DNA of 53,475 nucleotides from JACDAN01 sp036554945 (GCA_036554945.1 DATBMH010000023.1:1-53475); one strand, 5' to 3'; counted from the first letter of the stretch, positions 45,408-53,475 are shown. The notes: a model not told the origin generated them from the letters alone. Made by a program: numbers and translations.

Positions 45408-45429
45408 TTGAGTGGTGTATTATTGAGTG
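45408..45429. promoter_or_regulatory. Candidate MarR operator with TTGAGTG direct repeats
   Basis: TTGAGTG occurs at 45408 and 45423 (15-base period), with GTGCAC palindrome at 45427-45432, in the AT-rich gap between divergent yceI and marR. Typical place for autoregulation by MarR; not a perfect dyad. Confidence 0.35.
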
Positions 45430-45454
45430 CACAAGCTATGGTAGCGAGAAACGT

Positions 45455-45916
45455 TTGAGCGCGCAAGCAACAGCCGACGCCGAGATCCCCGCAGCCGTCC
45501 GCGCCTGGACGAGGCTGCTCCGCGCGCATGCCACGACGACACGGCTCCTGAACGCGGAGCTGCAGGCCCAGCACGGGCTCACGATCAACGACTACGAGGC
45601 GCTGCAGGTCCTGTCGTGCGCGGAGGACCACCGCCTCAAGCGCGTCGAGCTCGCGCGCCGGCTCGTGCTCACCCCCTCTGGCGTCACGCGTCTCCTCGAG
45701 GGGCTCGAGCGCGCCGGGCTCGTGGAGCGGACGAGCTGCCCGACCGACCTTCGCGTTGCCTACGCGCAACTGACGGACGCGGGGCTGGCGAAGCTCCGCG
45801 AGGTCTCGTGCGGCCACGAGGGATCCGTCCGCGCGCTCTTCGAGGAGCACCTGTCGCCGGCCGAGCTCGAGCAGCTGGTCGAGGTGCTCGGCAAGGTTCC
45901 GGGAGGAGGGGACTAG
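45455..45916 (+). CDS. MarR-family transcriptional regulator
   Basis: 153 residues with a winged helix-turn-helix (VELARRLVLTPSGVTRLLEG followed by LERAGLVERTSCPTDLRVAY) and dimerisation helices at both ends. Two Cys (SCAEDHR and TSCPTD) could serve in redox sensing, as in OhrR-like members; inferred. Start is TTG (LSAQATADAE); no ATG is in frame nearby. Divergent from yceI and directly followed by the F420-type oxidoreductase gene with no gap. Confidence 0.88.
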   Translation: MSAQATADAEIPAAVRAWTRLLRAHATTTRLLNAELQAQHGLTINDYEALQVLSCAEDHRLKRVELARRLVLTPSGVTRLLEGLERAGLVERTSCPTDLRVAYAQLTDAGLAKLREVSCGHEGSVRALFEEHLSPAELEQLVEVLGKVPGGGD

Positions 45917-46546
45917 ATGAAGGTGACCATCGTCGGCGCCGGGAACATGGGCGGCGGCATCGGCGCCCGCGCCATCGCGGGTGGACACGAGGTCGAGCTC
46001 GTCGACCGCAACCCGGAGGACGCACGAGCGCTCGCAGCGGAGCTCGGCGACGGCGCCACCGCGCTCGAGCCGGGCAGCTCGTTCGGCGGCGAGGTCGTCG
46101 TGCTCGCCCTCTACTACGGCTCGATCGCCGAGGCCGTCGACCAGTACCGCGACGAGCTCGCCGGGAAGACCGTGGTGGACATCTCGTTGCCCCTCGACTG
46201 GGAGTCGATGGACGGCTTCGTCGTGGCGGCCGACACCTCCGCCGGCGAGGAGCTGCAGAAGCTGCTTCCCGACGGGACGCCGGTGGTGAAGGCGTTCTGC
46301 ACCACCTTCGCCCGCACGCTCGGCACGGGCGAGAAGAACGGCGTGCCGCTCGACGTCCCGCTCGCGGGCGACGACGACCGGGCCAAGCAGCAGGTCACCC
46401 AGCTCGTCGAGGACGGCGGGATGCGCCCCATCGATCTCGGCCCGCTTCGCAGGGCGCGCCAGCTGGAGAACGCGGCGTTCCTCCAGGTGGCCGCGCAGAA
46501 GCCGCTCGGCACCGGCTTCGACACGGCGCTCAAGCTGCTCACCTGA
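45917..46546 (+). CDS. NADPH-dependent F420 reductase-like oxidoreductase
   Basis: 209 residues. Opens MKVTIVGAGNMGGGIGARAI with the NADP loop, LVDRNPEDA binding the adenine ribose, then VVVLALYYGSIAEAVDQY and TVVDISLPLDWESMDG. This is the arrangement of F420:NADPH oxidoreductases (Fno) and ferric-reductase-like STEAP relatives. True F420 binding is not proven, though Thermoleophilia commonly use F420. Start abuts the marR stop, so both share a transcript. Confidence 0.82.
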   Translation: MKVTIVGAGNMGGGIGARAIAGGHEVELVDRNPEDARALAAELGDGATALEPGSSFGGEVVVLALYYGSIAEAVDQYRDELAGKTVVDISLPLDWESMDGFVVAADTSAGEELQKLLPDGTPVVKAFCTTFARTLGTGEKNGVPLDVPLAGDDDRAKQQVTQLVEDGGMRPIDLGPLRRARQLENAAFLQVAAQKPLGTGFDTALKLLT

Positions 46547-46548
46547 CG

Positions 46549-46554
46549 CAGAAT
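46549..46554 (+). promoter_or_regulatory. -10 element before clpS
   Basis: CAGAAT, seven bases before the ATG at 46562; supports the shorter clpS start over 46553. Confidence 0.3.
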
Positions 46555-46561
46555 GCGAGCG

Positions 46562-46858
46562 ATGACCACGCTCGCGCCGGCCGAGGTCGAGGTCGATCAG
46601 CCAGTCCAGGACGACGACCCGGAGCACGACCGCCCCTGGGTCGTGATCGTCTGGAACGACCCGATCAACCTCATGTCCTACGTGACCCTCGTGTTCCAGA
46701 AGCTCTTCGGCTACACGCACGAGCACGCGACGAAGCTGATGCTCCAGGTGCACTACGAAGGGAAGTCCGTCGTGTCGAGCGGCAACCGCGAGAAGGCCGA
46801 GCTCGACGTCGCCCGGCTCCACGCGTACGGGCTCTGGGCGACGATGCAGCGCGATTGA
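46562..46858 (+). CDS. clpS: ClpS adaptor for ClpAP/ClpCP protease
   Basis: 98 residues. Delivers N-end-rule substrates. WVVIVWNDPINLMSYVTLVF is the substrate-binding segment with the conserved Asn-Asp-Pro; HEHATKLMLQVHYEGKSVV and AELDVARLHAYGLWATM follow. The flexible N-terminus (1-24) is acidic. Its TGA overlaps the next ATG by one base. In Actinobacteria clpS is nearly always followed by the DUF2017 gene, as here. Confidence 0.96.
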   Translation: MTTLAPAEVEVDQPVQDDDPEHDRPWVVIVWNDPINLMSYVTLVFQKLFGYTHEHATKLMLQVHYEGKSVVSSGNREKAELDVARLHAYGLWATMQRD

Positions 46859-47322
46859 TGCAGTTCCGTCGGAGCATCCGCCCGGCCGGCGACGGCGGGG
46901 TCCGGGTCGAGCTCGGCGAGGACGAGCGCGGCGTGCTCCGTCAGGTCGCCGAGGAGCTTCGGGCGCTGCTGGACGAGGAGCCGGAGGATCCGTCGCTCCG
47001 GCGGCTCTTCCCCGTGGCGCACGAGGATCCCGAACGGGAGCGCGAGTACCGGGAGCTCACGCACGACCAGCTGGCGCGAGGGCGCGAGCGGAGCCTCGAG
47101 GTGCTGCGAGACACGGCCGAGCACGAGCAGCTCACCGCCGAGGAGGCGGACGCCTGGCTCCGGGCTCTCAACGACGCGCGGCTCGTCCTCGGCACCCGGC
47201 TCGACGTCACCGAGGACTTCGACTGGGACGAGCTCGACGCGAACACGCCGAGAGCGCCCGAGCTCGCCCTCTACGCGTACCTCTCGTGGCTCCAGGAGCA
47301 GCTCGTCGAGGCCATGGCATAG
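46858..47322 (+). CDS. DUF2017 protein (clpS partner)
   Basis: 154 residues, acidic and helical: RVELGEDERGVLRQVAEELR, SLRRLFPVAHEDPEREREYR, ALYAYLSWLQEQLVEAM. Family of unknown function found almost only next to actinobacterial clpS; a role in the Clp system is inferred from that. The ATG shares one base with the clpS stop, so translation is coupled. Confidence 0.88.
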   Translation: MQFRRSIRPAGDGGVRVELGEDERGVLRQVAEELRALLDEEPEDPSLRRLFPVAHEDPEREREYRELTHDQLARGRERSLEVLRDTAEHEQLTAEEADAWLRALNDARLVLGTRLDVTEDFDWDELDANTPRAPELALYAYLSWLQEQLVEAMA

Positions 47323-47323
47323 T
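47318..47323 (+). promoter_or_regulatory. -10 element before the VOC gene
   Basis: CATAGT, six bases before the ATG at 47330; it overlaps the DUF2017 stop. Confidence 0.3.
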
Positions 47324-47329
47324 CGTCGC

Positions 47330-48055
47330 ATGTTCGACCACGTCACGATCCGCACCTCCGACCAGGACGCGTCGGTGCGCTTCTACGAGCTCGTGCTCGC
47401 CACGATCGGGATCGAGAGGACCTCGGACGACGACGAGTTCCCGGAGTGGGACGACTTCTCGCTCTCTGGCTGGAGCCCCGGGAAGCCGGTGACGCGGAGG
47501 CTGCACGTCGCCTTCGTCGCGCCCTCGCCGGAGGACGCCGACGAGTTCTGGCGCACCGGCGTGGACGCCGGCTACGCAAGCGACGGCGCGCCCGGCCCCC
47601 GGCCCGAGTACCGGGACGACTACTACGGCGCGTTCCTGCTCGACCCCGACGGGAACAGCGTCGAGGCGGTCCACCACGGCGCCATGCGCCAGGGCGGCAA
47701 CATCGACCACCTCTGGTTCCGGGTGAACGACGTCGCAGCCGCGAAGGCCTTCTACGAGTCGGTCGCGCGCCACGCCGGGTTCCGGCTCCGCACCGACACG
47801 CCCGACCGAGCCCAGTTCGCCGGCGACTCCGGCTCGTTCTCGGTCGTGTCGGGTGAGAGGACCGATCCGTTCCACATGGCCTTCCCGGTCGACGACAACA
47901 GCGTCGTCGAGGCCTACCACGCGGCGATGGTGGCCGAGGGCTACCGGGACAACGGCGGGCCCGGCGAGCGGCGGAAGTACCACGAGGGCTACTACGGCGC
48001 GTTCGTGCTCGACCCGGACGGCCACAACATCGAGCTCGTCAACCACAACCGCTGA
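47330..48055 (+). CDS. Two-domain VOC (glyoxalase/dioxygenase) family protein
   Basis: 241 residues as two VOC units (about 1-120 and 122-241), each beginning with a metal His (MFDHVTIRTSDQDASVRFYE; NIDHLWFRVNDVAAAKAFYE) and ending in a glutamate site (YYGAFLLDPDGNSVEAVHHG; YYGAFVLDPDGHNIELVNHN). The repeated halves reflect an internal duplication. Metal-binding looks intact; the reaction (lyase, dioxygenase or antibiotic resistance) cannot be told. A strong terminator follows. Confidence 0.85.
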   Translation: MFDHVTIRTSDQDASVRFYELVLATIGIERTSDDDEFPEWDDFSLSGWSPGKPVTRRLHVAFVAPSPEDADEFWRTGVDAGYASDGAPGPRPEYRDDYYGAFLLDPDGNSVEAVHHGAMRQGGNIDHLWFRVNDVAAAKAFYESVARHAGFRLRTDTPDRAQFAGDSGSFSVVSGERTDPFHMAFPVDDNSVVEAYHAAMVAEGYRDNGGPGERRKYHEGYYGAFVLDPDGHNIELVNHNR

Positions 48056-48057
48056 CG

Positions 48058-48085
48058 CGAGAGGCCCCGTCTCCGGGGCCTCTCG
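48058..48085 (+). terminator. Strong hairpin terminator between convergent VOC and subtilase genes
   Basis: Twelve-base perfect stem CGAGAGGCCCCG / CGGGGCCTCTCG with loop TCTC, three bases after the VOC stop. No U-run on either strand, so it may act as a bidirectional GC-type terminator. Confidence 0.7.
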
Positions 48086-48108
48086 GGTGGTGCGTCTCGC
48101 GCGAGGTG

Positions 48109-49968
48109 TCAGCCGGCGCGCGCCTGGGCGACCTGGAGCACGACGACGCGGCCGAGCGCCGACTCGCTGTCCAGCGTGTCCGGATCGGACACGGCGCGCT
48201 GGCCGCTGACCTGGAAGGTGAACGTGCCGTAGTGGGCGGCCGCCCCCTTCAGGTCGATCAGGAGGCTCGACGTTCCGGCGCCGGAGGCCGACTCGGTGGT
48301 CGTCCCGAGCTCCTGGCCGGTCCCGTCGATCACGGTCACCGTGTAGATCATCCCGTTCGCGCCAGCGACGGCCAGCGACGGGTGGGAGAGCGTCACCTTG
48401 AGATGCGTGGTCTTCGAGCCGACGTCGGTCGTGAAGCTCCGGGCGTCGGAGCCCGCCACGGCGACACGCGGCGCGTCCCACGTCCAGAGGTCGGACTTGG
48501 GCACCGAGTAGCCGAGCGAGCCGAGCACGCGGGCGTCGGCGGCGCTCTGTGCGTTCGCGATCCGGTTCGAGACCCGCGAGCCGCGGACGAGGTCGACCGC
48601 CTTCGCGAGGTCGACGTGGCCGTAGCCGATCTGCCAGAACGAGAGCGGCGCCCCGGCCGCGTCGGTGACCGGCGCGGCGGTGGACTGGAGCGCGGAGCGG
48701 ACCTGCGTCGTCGTCAGGGCCGGGTTGGCCTGGAGCAGGACCGCGGCGGCGCCGGCGGCGTGCGGCGAGGCCATGCTCGTCCCGGAGGCGGTGGCGTTCC
48801 CGTAGTTGGGCGGCGGGCACGGGCCGATCACGACGGGCGTCCCGGCGCTGTCGCACGTGGACGAGATCGCCACGCCCGGCGTCGTGATGTCCGGGTGGTA
48901 GACGCCGATCCGGTTGCCGGTGAAGGTCGTGTGGCCGCCGGCTCCGATCGTCACGGGCTGCGAGTTGTCGTACCGCAGGCCGTTCGACGAGAAGTCACCG
49001 CGGACGTGGCTGACGTCCTCCGCGGCGACCGAGGTCACCCACGGCGCCTGCGAGAACGGGTTCAGGGACATCTCCGCGTTGGTGCGGCCGCTGTTGCCCG
49101 CCGCGAACATGACGTTCACGCCGAGGTCGGCCATCGCCCGGGTGGCGACGTTCACGGGCGCCCGCGGGTCGAACTGCTGGAACGAGTTGCCCCAGGAGTT
49201 GTTGATCACCTTCACGCCCCAGAGCTGCGGCTGGTCGAGCAGGTGGTCGTACGCCGTCACGACCGCGGTCGTGAAGAGGATCTCGCCGATCGAGTAGCAG
49301 ACGAGGTTCGCGTCCGGGGCGACGCCGATGCGGTTCGCGGCGGTGTGCCCGTCGGCGGCGATGATCCCGGCCACGTGCGTCCCGTGGCCGGAGCCGAGGT
49401 CGGTGTTCTGGTACGGCCCCGCCTCGACCGGGACGACGAGCGTGTTGCTCGAGTCCGGCGGGATGTTCACGTACTCGGTCGAGTAGAGCTTCAGGTTGTG
49501 CGTCACGTGGTCGGCGAGGTCCGGGTGGCTCGCGTCGCAGCCGGAGTCGACGACCGCGACCGTCGTGCCCTTGCCGGTGAACCCGCTCGCGCGCGGGATC
49601 GCCGCGCCCATCGCGTCGGCGGAGGCCTGGTCGAACAGCTCGATCGGGTCGTCCGGGTAGACGTCGTTCGCATGGCCGAGCGCGACCGCCGAGGCCAGTG
49701 ACTGCACGGTGCCGCGCACGAGTGCGAGCGGCAGATGCTTCATCGGCTGGACGGTGAGGCCGTGCGACTTCAGCGCGGCGACGTCGAGCGCCGTCGGCGC
49801 CGAGTCGAAGGTGGCGATGCCGCGGACGACTGCCGGCGGCGCGTAGGCGGCGCTCAGCCGGTCGATCCCCATCGTGGGCTCGCCGGCGGGCAGGCTCGCG
49901 TGCGCGGCGCCGACCGGGGCGAGTAAGGCCAGCGCTACCGCGAGGCCGAGGAGCAGTCGCAACTTCAT
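48109..49968 (-). CDS. Secreted subtilisin-family (S8) serine protease
   Basis: 619 residues: signal peptide (MKLRLLLGLAVALALLAPVG), pro-peptide (about 25-125), peptidase S8 domain with the triad Asp (TTVAVVDSGCDASHPDL), His (GSGHGTHVAGIIAADGH) and Ser (ATASGTSMASPHAAGAAAV), the oxyanion Asn in FAAGNSGR, and a C-terminal beta-sandwich (about 490-619) ending near VVLQVAQARAG. The start at 49968 has GGGAGG six bases upstream; the ATG at 49989 does not. Divergent from the RTX-like gene. A proprotein-convertase-like extra domain is possible. Confidence 0.93.
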   Translation of the reverse strand: MKLRLLLGLAVALALLAPVGAAHASLPAGEPTMGIDRLSAAYAPPAVVRGIATFDSAPTALDVAALKSHGLTVQPMKHLPLALVRGTVQSLASAVALGHANDVYPDDPIELFDQASADAMGAAIPRASGFTGKGTTVAVVDSGCDASHPDLADHVTHNLKLYSTEYVNIPPDSSNTLVVPVEAGPYQNTDLGSGHGTHVAGIIAADGHTAANRIGVAPDANLVCYSIGEILFTTAVVTAYDHLLDQPQLWGVKVINNSWGNSFQQFDPRAPVNVATRAMADLGVNVMFAAGNSGRTNAEMSLNPFSQAPWVTSVAAEDVSHVRGDFSSNGLRYDNSQPVTIGAGGHTTFTGNRIGVYHPDITTPGVAISSTCDSAGTPVVIGPCPPPNYGNATASGTSMASPHAAGAAAVLLQANPALTTTQVRSALQSTAAPVTDAAGAPLSFWQIGYGHVDLAKAVDLVRGSRVSNRIANAQSAADARVLGSLGYSVPKSDLWTWDAPRVAVAGSDARSFTTDVGSKTTHLKVTLSHPSLAVAGANGMIYTVTVIDGTGQELGTTTESASGAGTSSLLIDLKGAAAHYGTFTFQVSGQRAVSDPDTLDSESALGRVVVLQVAQARAG

Positions 49969-50080
49969 GGATTCCCTCCCGCAGTTCAAAAGGACAACGC
50001 GTCGAGCGGTTGTTGCCGCCCTCGTGGCGAATCAAACGGATTGACAAGTCAGTCAACAAACCGTCTCGCGCGGGCACCCG

Positions 50081-50096
50081 TACCCCGGCTGGGGGG
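50081..50096. promoter_or_regulatory. CCCC/GGGG dyad upstream of the RTX-like gene
   Basis: TACCCCG-GC-TGGGGGG, 17 bases before the ATG at 50114; third strong copy of the motif at 28861 and 38962. So close to the start it could act on translation initiation or overlap the promoter. Confidence 0.4.
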
Positions 50097-50113
50097 AGAA
50101 GGGAGGCCATGCA

Positions 50114-50857
50114 ATGCGAAGGCTGCTGACGGCATCTCCGTTCGTGGCTGCGCTTGCGCTCTTTGTCGGGGCGGGCGGCGCCTCAGCGCAGGAGCCGGCG
50201 ACCTGCCTCGGGGAGGCGGCGACGATCACCGGTGCGGGGGTCATCGTCGGCACGGCCGGGCCGGACGTCATCGTCGGCTCGAGCCGCAACGACGCGATCT
50301 TCGGGCTCGGAGGCGACGACCTCGTCTGCGCAGGGCTCGGCAACGACGCCCTCACGGGGGCGGACGGGAACGACACGCTCGTCGGAGACACCGGCCGCTC
50401 GCTCGAGCTGGGTCTGGGCGGCGGGATGGACGAGCCCGGCGGCCACGACCTGATCGTCGGCGGGCTCGGTGACGACGAGCAGTTCGGCGAGGCCGGAAGC
50501 GACCTGATCCGCGCCGGCGCCGGAGCCGACCTCGCGGCGGGCAACGTCGGGATCGACGCGGTCTTCGGCGAGGGCGGCGACGACGCGGTGTTCGGCGGGC
50601 CGCAGAACGACGCCGTGGACGGGGGCGACGGCAACGACCTCGTCGTCGGGAACTTCGGCAGCGACGTCCTGTTCGGCGGCCGGGGCGACGACCTGCTCGA
50701 CGGCGACAACCTGACGCCGCCGGAGACGGTGCCGGAAGGCCCGGTGCTCGACCCGAACCCGAACTTCGACGCCTGCTTCGGCCAGCAGGGCAACGACGGC
50801 CAGTTCGGCTGCGAATTCCGCAGCCAGATCGAGTTCGACATCCCAGCCGCGGCCTAG
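50114..50857 (+). CDS. Secreted RTX-like calcium-binding repeat protein
   Basis: 247 residues with signal peptide (MRRLLTASPFVAALALFVGA). The mature protein is a run of glycine/aspartate nonapeptides (IFGLGGDDLVCAGLGNDAL; VFGEGGDDAVFGGPQND; LFGGRGDDLLDGDN), the parallel beta-roll that folds on calcium. Ends in a short Cys-bearing tail (DACFGQQGNDGQFGCEF). No RTX secretion ATPase is adjacent and it has a Sec signal, so it is not a type I substrate. SD GGGAGG lies seven bases upstream. Confidence 0.85.
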   Translation: MRRLLTASPFVAALALFVGAGGASAQEPATCLGEAATITGAGVIVGTAGPDVIVGSSRNDAIFGLGGDDLVCAGLGNDALTGADGNDTLVGDTGRSLELGLGGGMDEPGGHDLIVGGLGDDEQFGEAGSDLIRAGAGADLAAGNVGIDAVFGEGGDDAVFGGPQNDAVDGGDGNDLVVGNFGSDVLFGGRGDDLLDGDNLTPPETVPEGPVLDPNPNFDACFGQQGNDGQFGCEFRSQIEFDIPAAA

Positions 50858-50873
50858 AAGCTTCTCCGCGGTA

Positions 50874-50911
50874 CGGCGGGGCCGGTCTCCAGTTCCCTCC
50901 CGGCCCCGCCG
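50874..50911. terminator. Terminator between convergent RTX-like and ABC genes
   Basis: Twelve-base stem CGGCGGGGCCGG / CCGGCCCCGCCG with a 14-base loop, 17 bases after the RTX stop and 18 before the ABC stop. Would work in both directions. Confidence 0.55.
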
Positions 50912-50928
50912 ATCTCCGGCAGGGCGAC

Positions 50929-52674
50929 CTACGTGCGGCCGCCGTGCCAGGAGTCCCAGAGCGCGGCGTAGGAGCCGTCCTGAGCCACGAGCTCCTCGTG
51001 CGTCCCGACCTCCTGGAGCAGCCCTTCCTCGACGACGGCGACCCGATCGGCGTCGTGCGCCGTGTGCAGCCGGTGCGCGATCGCGACGACCGTGCGGCCC
51101 TCGAGGACGGAGCCGAGCGAGCGCTCGAGGTGGCGCGCCGCGCGCGGGTCGAGCAGCGACGTCGCCTCGTCGAGGACGAGCGTGTGCGGGTCGGCCAGCA
51201 CGAGCCGGGCAAGCGCGAGCTGCTGCGCCTGCGCGGGTGTGAGCGACCGGCCGCCCGCCCCGACCACCGTCTCCAGCCCGTCCGGCAGCGCGCGCGCCCA
51301 GACGAGCGCGTCGACGGCGCCGAGCGCCTGCTCGAGCTGCTCGTCGGTGGCGCTGGGCCGTGCGAGCCGCAGGTTCTCCGCGAGCGTCCCGACGAAGACG
51401 TGCTGCTCCTGGGTCACGAGCGCAACCTCCTGCCGGAGCGTGTCGAGCGGCAGATCGACGAGCCGGACCCCGCCGACCTCGACGCGGCCGAGCCGCGGCG
51501 GATGGATGCCGGCGAGGAGCCGCCCGAGCGTCGACTTGCCCGCGCCGGACGGGCCGACGACGGCCACGCGCTCTCCCGGAGCGAGGTCGAGGTCGATCCC
51601 GTGCAGGACGTCCCGGTCGGCCACGTACGCGTAGCGGACGTCGCGCGCGCTCAGGTCGTCGCCGTCCGGCTGCTCGTCCGTGGCGGTCCGGTCGGGCGGC
51701 ACGCGGACGATGCCGACGAGGCGCGCGAACGACGTCGCGCCGACCTGGATCTCGTCCAGCCACGACACGAGCCGGTCGACCGGGTCCGCGAGCTGGACGA
51801 CGTAGAGCGAGATCGCGGTGACCTCGCCGATGGTGGCGTTCCCGTTCGAGACCAGCCAGCCGCCCCACGCCAGCGCCGCCGCGACCGGCAGCACGTAGGA
51901 GAACTCGGCGCTCGGGAACCAGATCGTGCGCAGGTGCAGCGTCCGGCGCTCGGCGCGATAGGCCTCCTCGAGGTCGGCGTCGATCCGGTCGACGCGCTCC
52001 TCGCGCAGCCCGAGCGCCTCGATCGTCCGGCCGCCCTCGACCGTCTCCCCCACGCGGCCGGCGAGCGTCGCGTACGTCGCGCGCTCCCACAGGTAGGCCT
52101 CCGGAGCGCGCTTGAGGTACCAGCGGGTGCCGATCCAGAGCGCCGGCACGCCTGCGATGCACGGGATCGCCGCGATCGGGTTGACCCAGACGGCGGCGGC
52201 GACGGTCAGCACCGTCGTGATGGCGGCGATCAGCGTCTCGGGGACGGCAAAGCGGATCGTCCGCGCCAGCGAGTCGACGTCGGCGGTCGTCCGCGAGACG
52301 AGGTCGCCCGTCCCCGCCCGCTCGACCGTGGAGAGCGGCAGGCCGAGCACGCGGCGCATGAAGTCCTCGCGCAGCTCGGCGAACATCTTCTCGGCGAGGA
52401 CGAACGAGGCCCTGCGCGCGAACCAGGTGAGGATCGTCTGCACGACGAGGAAGACCGCGAGCAGGAGCACGATCCTGTCGACGAACCCCTGCGTCGTCCC
52501 GCCCTCGACCGACTCGACGAGCTTGCCGAGCAGCGGCGGGCCGGCGAGGCCTGCGGTCGCCGCCGCCGCATGCAGCCCGACCGTGCCGAGCAGCGCCCGC
52601 CGGTGCCGCCGAGCGAGCACGCGCGCCTGCCCCCGGAGCTCCGGCCCGTCGGCGATCGGCAGCAGCTCGCTCAC
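50929..52674 (-). CDS. ABC exporter half-transporter, subunit A
   Basis: 581 residues: about six membrane spans (1-320) and an ATPase domain (341-581). Walker A is GPSGAGKS (374-381), Q-loop Gln422, Walker B LVLDE (499-503) with catalytic Glu503, and H-loop His534; but the signature is LTPAQ (478-482) rather than LSGGQ. The missing signature is supplied by the partner (52671-53475). GTG start overlapping the partner's stop by four bases. Likely a heterodimeric lipid or drug exporter. Confidence 0.93.
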   Translation of the reverse strand: MSELLPIADGPELRGQARVLARRHRRALLGTVGLHAAAATAGLAGPPLLGKLVESVEGGTTQGFVDRIVLLLAVFLVVQTILTWFARRASFVLAEKMFAELREDFMRRVLGLPLSTVERAGTGDLVSRTTADVDSLARTIRFAVPETLIAAITTVLTVAAAVWVNPIAAIPCIAGVPALWIGTRWYLKRAPEAYLWERATYATLAGRVGETVEGGRTIEALGLREERVDRIDADLEEAYRAERRTLHLRTIWFPSAEFSYVLPVAAALAWGGWLVSNGNATIGEVTAISLYVVQLADPVDRLVSWLDEIQVGATSFARLVGIVRVPPDRTATDEQPDGDDLSARDVRYAYVADRDVLHGIDLDLAPGERVAVVGPSGAGKSTLGRLLAGIHPPRLGRVEVGGVRLVDLPLDTLRQEVALVTQEQHVFVGTLAENLRLARPSATDEQLEQALGAVDALVWARALPDGLETVVGAGGRSLTPAQAQQLALARLVLADPHTLVLDEATSLLDPRAARHLERSLGSVLEGRTVVAIAHRLHTAHDADRVAVVEEGLLQEVGTHEELVAQDGSYAALWDSWHGGRT

Positions 52675-53475
52675 AGGTCCTCCCCGCGCGTCACGGTGTC
52701 GCGGTAGTCGGCGCGCTCGTGGAGGAGCTCGCGGTGCGGTCCCTCGGCGACGACCCGGCCGGCCTGGACGAGGACGACGCGGTCGGCCTGGTCGAGGACG
52801 AGCGGGCTCGTCGTCACGATGACGGTCGTCCTCCCGGCGCGGGCGTCCCGCAGGCGGCGCGCGATCCGCGCCTCGGTGTGGGCGTCCACGGCGCTCGTCG
52901 GCTCCACCAGCACGAGGACCTCTGCCCCGGCGAGGAGCGCCCGGGCGAGCACGAGCCGCTGGCGCTGGCCCCCGGAGAAGGAACGCCCGCGCTCGTCGAC
53001 CTCGGTGTCGAGCCCCTCGGGCAGCGCCTCCAGGATGTCCTCGGCGTTGGCGACCGAGATCGCCTCCAGGACGTCGCCCTCGGAGGCGCGGCCCCACGGG
53101 TCGAGCTCCGAGCGGAGCGTGCCGGCGAACAGCACGGGGTCCGCTTCGCTGACGACGATCCGGCGTCGAACCGCGTCCAGCGGGAGGTCCGAGAGCGGCG
53201 TGTTGCCGAGCAGCACGCCGCCGTCCGGCGCGAAGCGGCCCAGGCGGTCGGCGATCGCCGACGACTCGTACGGACGGGAAGAGACGATCGCCGTGATCAG
53301 GCCCGGCTCGACCACGAGCCCGGAGCGCTCGTCTACGAGCGGGACGCCCGGCGGCGGTTCCGCGGCCGGAGCTTCCGGCTCGACGGCGTGCGGCGCCACC
53401 GTGAGGACCGCCAGCATCTGGCGGGCGCCGACGAGCGCGCGCGTGATCTTGTCGACCGCCTCCGCCGCGGTCCGC
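52671..53475 (-). CDS. ABC exporter half-transporter, subunit B (5' end outside window)
   Basis: 267 codons visible, containing the ATPase domain; the membrane part is beyond the right edge. The Walker A region reads ITAIVSSRPYESSAIADRLG and has no Lys/Ser P-loop; Walker B is VLVLVEPTS (Asp replaced by Val, Glu kept); the H-loop His is Ser (VIVTTSPLVLD). The signature FSGGQRQRLVLARAL is intact. It cannot hydrolyse ATP alone but completes the competent site of subunit A. Confidence 0.9.
   Translation of the reverse strand, partial: RTAAEAVDKITRALVGARQMLAVLTVAPHAVEPEAPAAEPPPGVPLVDERSGLVVEPGLITAIVSSRPYESSAIADRLGRFAPDGGVLLGNTPLSDLPLDAVRRRIVVSEADPVLFAGTLRSELDPWGRASEGDVLEAISVANAEDILEALPEGLDTEVDERGRSFSGGQRQRLVLARALLAGAEVLVLVEPTSAVDAHTEARIARRLRDARAGRTTVIVTTSPLVLDQADRVVLVQAGRVVAEGPHRELLHERADYRDTVTRGEDL

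Overview
The window is a high-GC, gene-dense chromosomal segment. I infer a deep-branching actinobacterium, probably Thermoleophilia (Gaiellales/Solirubrobacterales-like). The basis is the GC-rich codon use, the clpS-DUF2017 pair, the order glyA-upp-tagO-atp, many starts without a leader, and genes for DUF1206, DUF3352 and YqhQ (DUF1385) proteins. This is a judgement from gene content, not a database result. I found no rRNA, tRNA or CRISPR array, and no recognisable insertion-sequence transposase.

Layout. 1-8082 (minus strand) is a housekeeping run: glyA, upp, a TagO/WecA-type sugar-phosphate transferase, then atpZ, atpI-like, atpB, E, F, H, A and the 5' part of atpG. 8138-14574 holds a secreted PASTA protein, prfA-prmC-tsaC, a DUF3352 lipoprotein, yqhQ, rpmE and a threonine-dehydratase-like enzyme. 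14584-18092 carries ETF-quinone oxidoreductase and etfA/etfB. 18205-25002 has an M23 peptidase, a small unknown gene bracketed by palindromes, a crotonase, a B12-binding subunit, an MBL-fold hydrolase, two paralogous membrane-anchored proteins, a 377-base hairpin-rich gene-free stretch and a B12-dependent acyl-CoA mutase whose specificity residues look like isobutyryl-CoA mutase. 25059-28811 is a signalling group: PAS histidine kinase, single-domain response regulator, poly-Asp exported protein and OmpR-type regulator.

28972-34236 is the most distinctive locus: a very large collagen-like protein, a membrane-anchored protein and a GT-C-like polytopic membrane protein. 34291-41682 returns to acyl-CoA metabolism (cobalamin adenosyltransferase, acyl-CoA dehydrogenase, 3-hydroxyacyl-CoA dehydrogenase, thiolase), interrupted by an XRE/nucleotidyltransferase pair that resembles a toxin-antitoxin module. 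41706-48055 has a primary-type sigma factor, a NYN/PIN-like protein, an MFS transporter, an FMN reductase, a YceI/MarR divergent pair, an F420-type oxidoreductase, clpS-DUF2017 and a VOC protein. 48109-53475 has a secreted subtilase, an RTX-like calcium-binding protein and a heterodimeric ABC exporter cut by the window end.

How it fits together. Mutase large subunit, B12 subunit, adenosyltransferase, crotonase, both dehydrogenases, thiolase, ETF and ETF-QO form a nearly complete kit for degrading branched and straight acyl-CoAs and passing electrons to quinone. A second theme is the cell surface: collagen-like, poly-Asp, RTX and Cys-rich exported proteins, four of which have a related CCCC/GGGG dyad upstream that may be a shared regulatory site. 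Many first genes of transcription units have a -10-like hexamer 6-8 bases before the start codon, which suggests widespread leaderless transcription.
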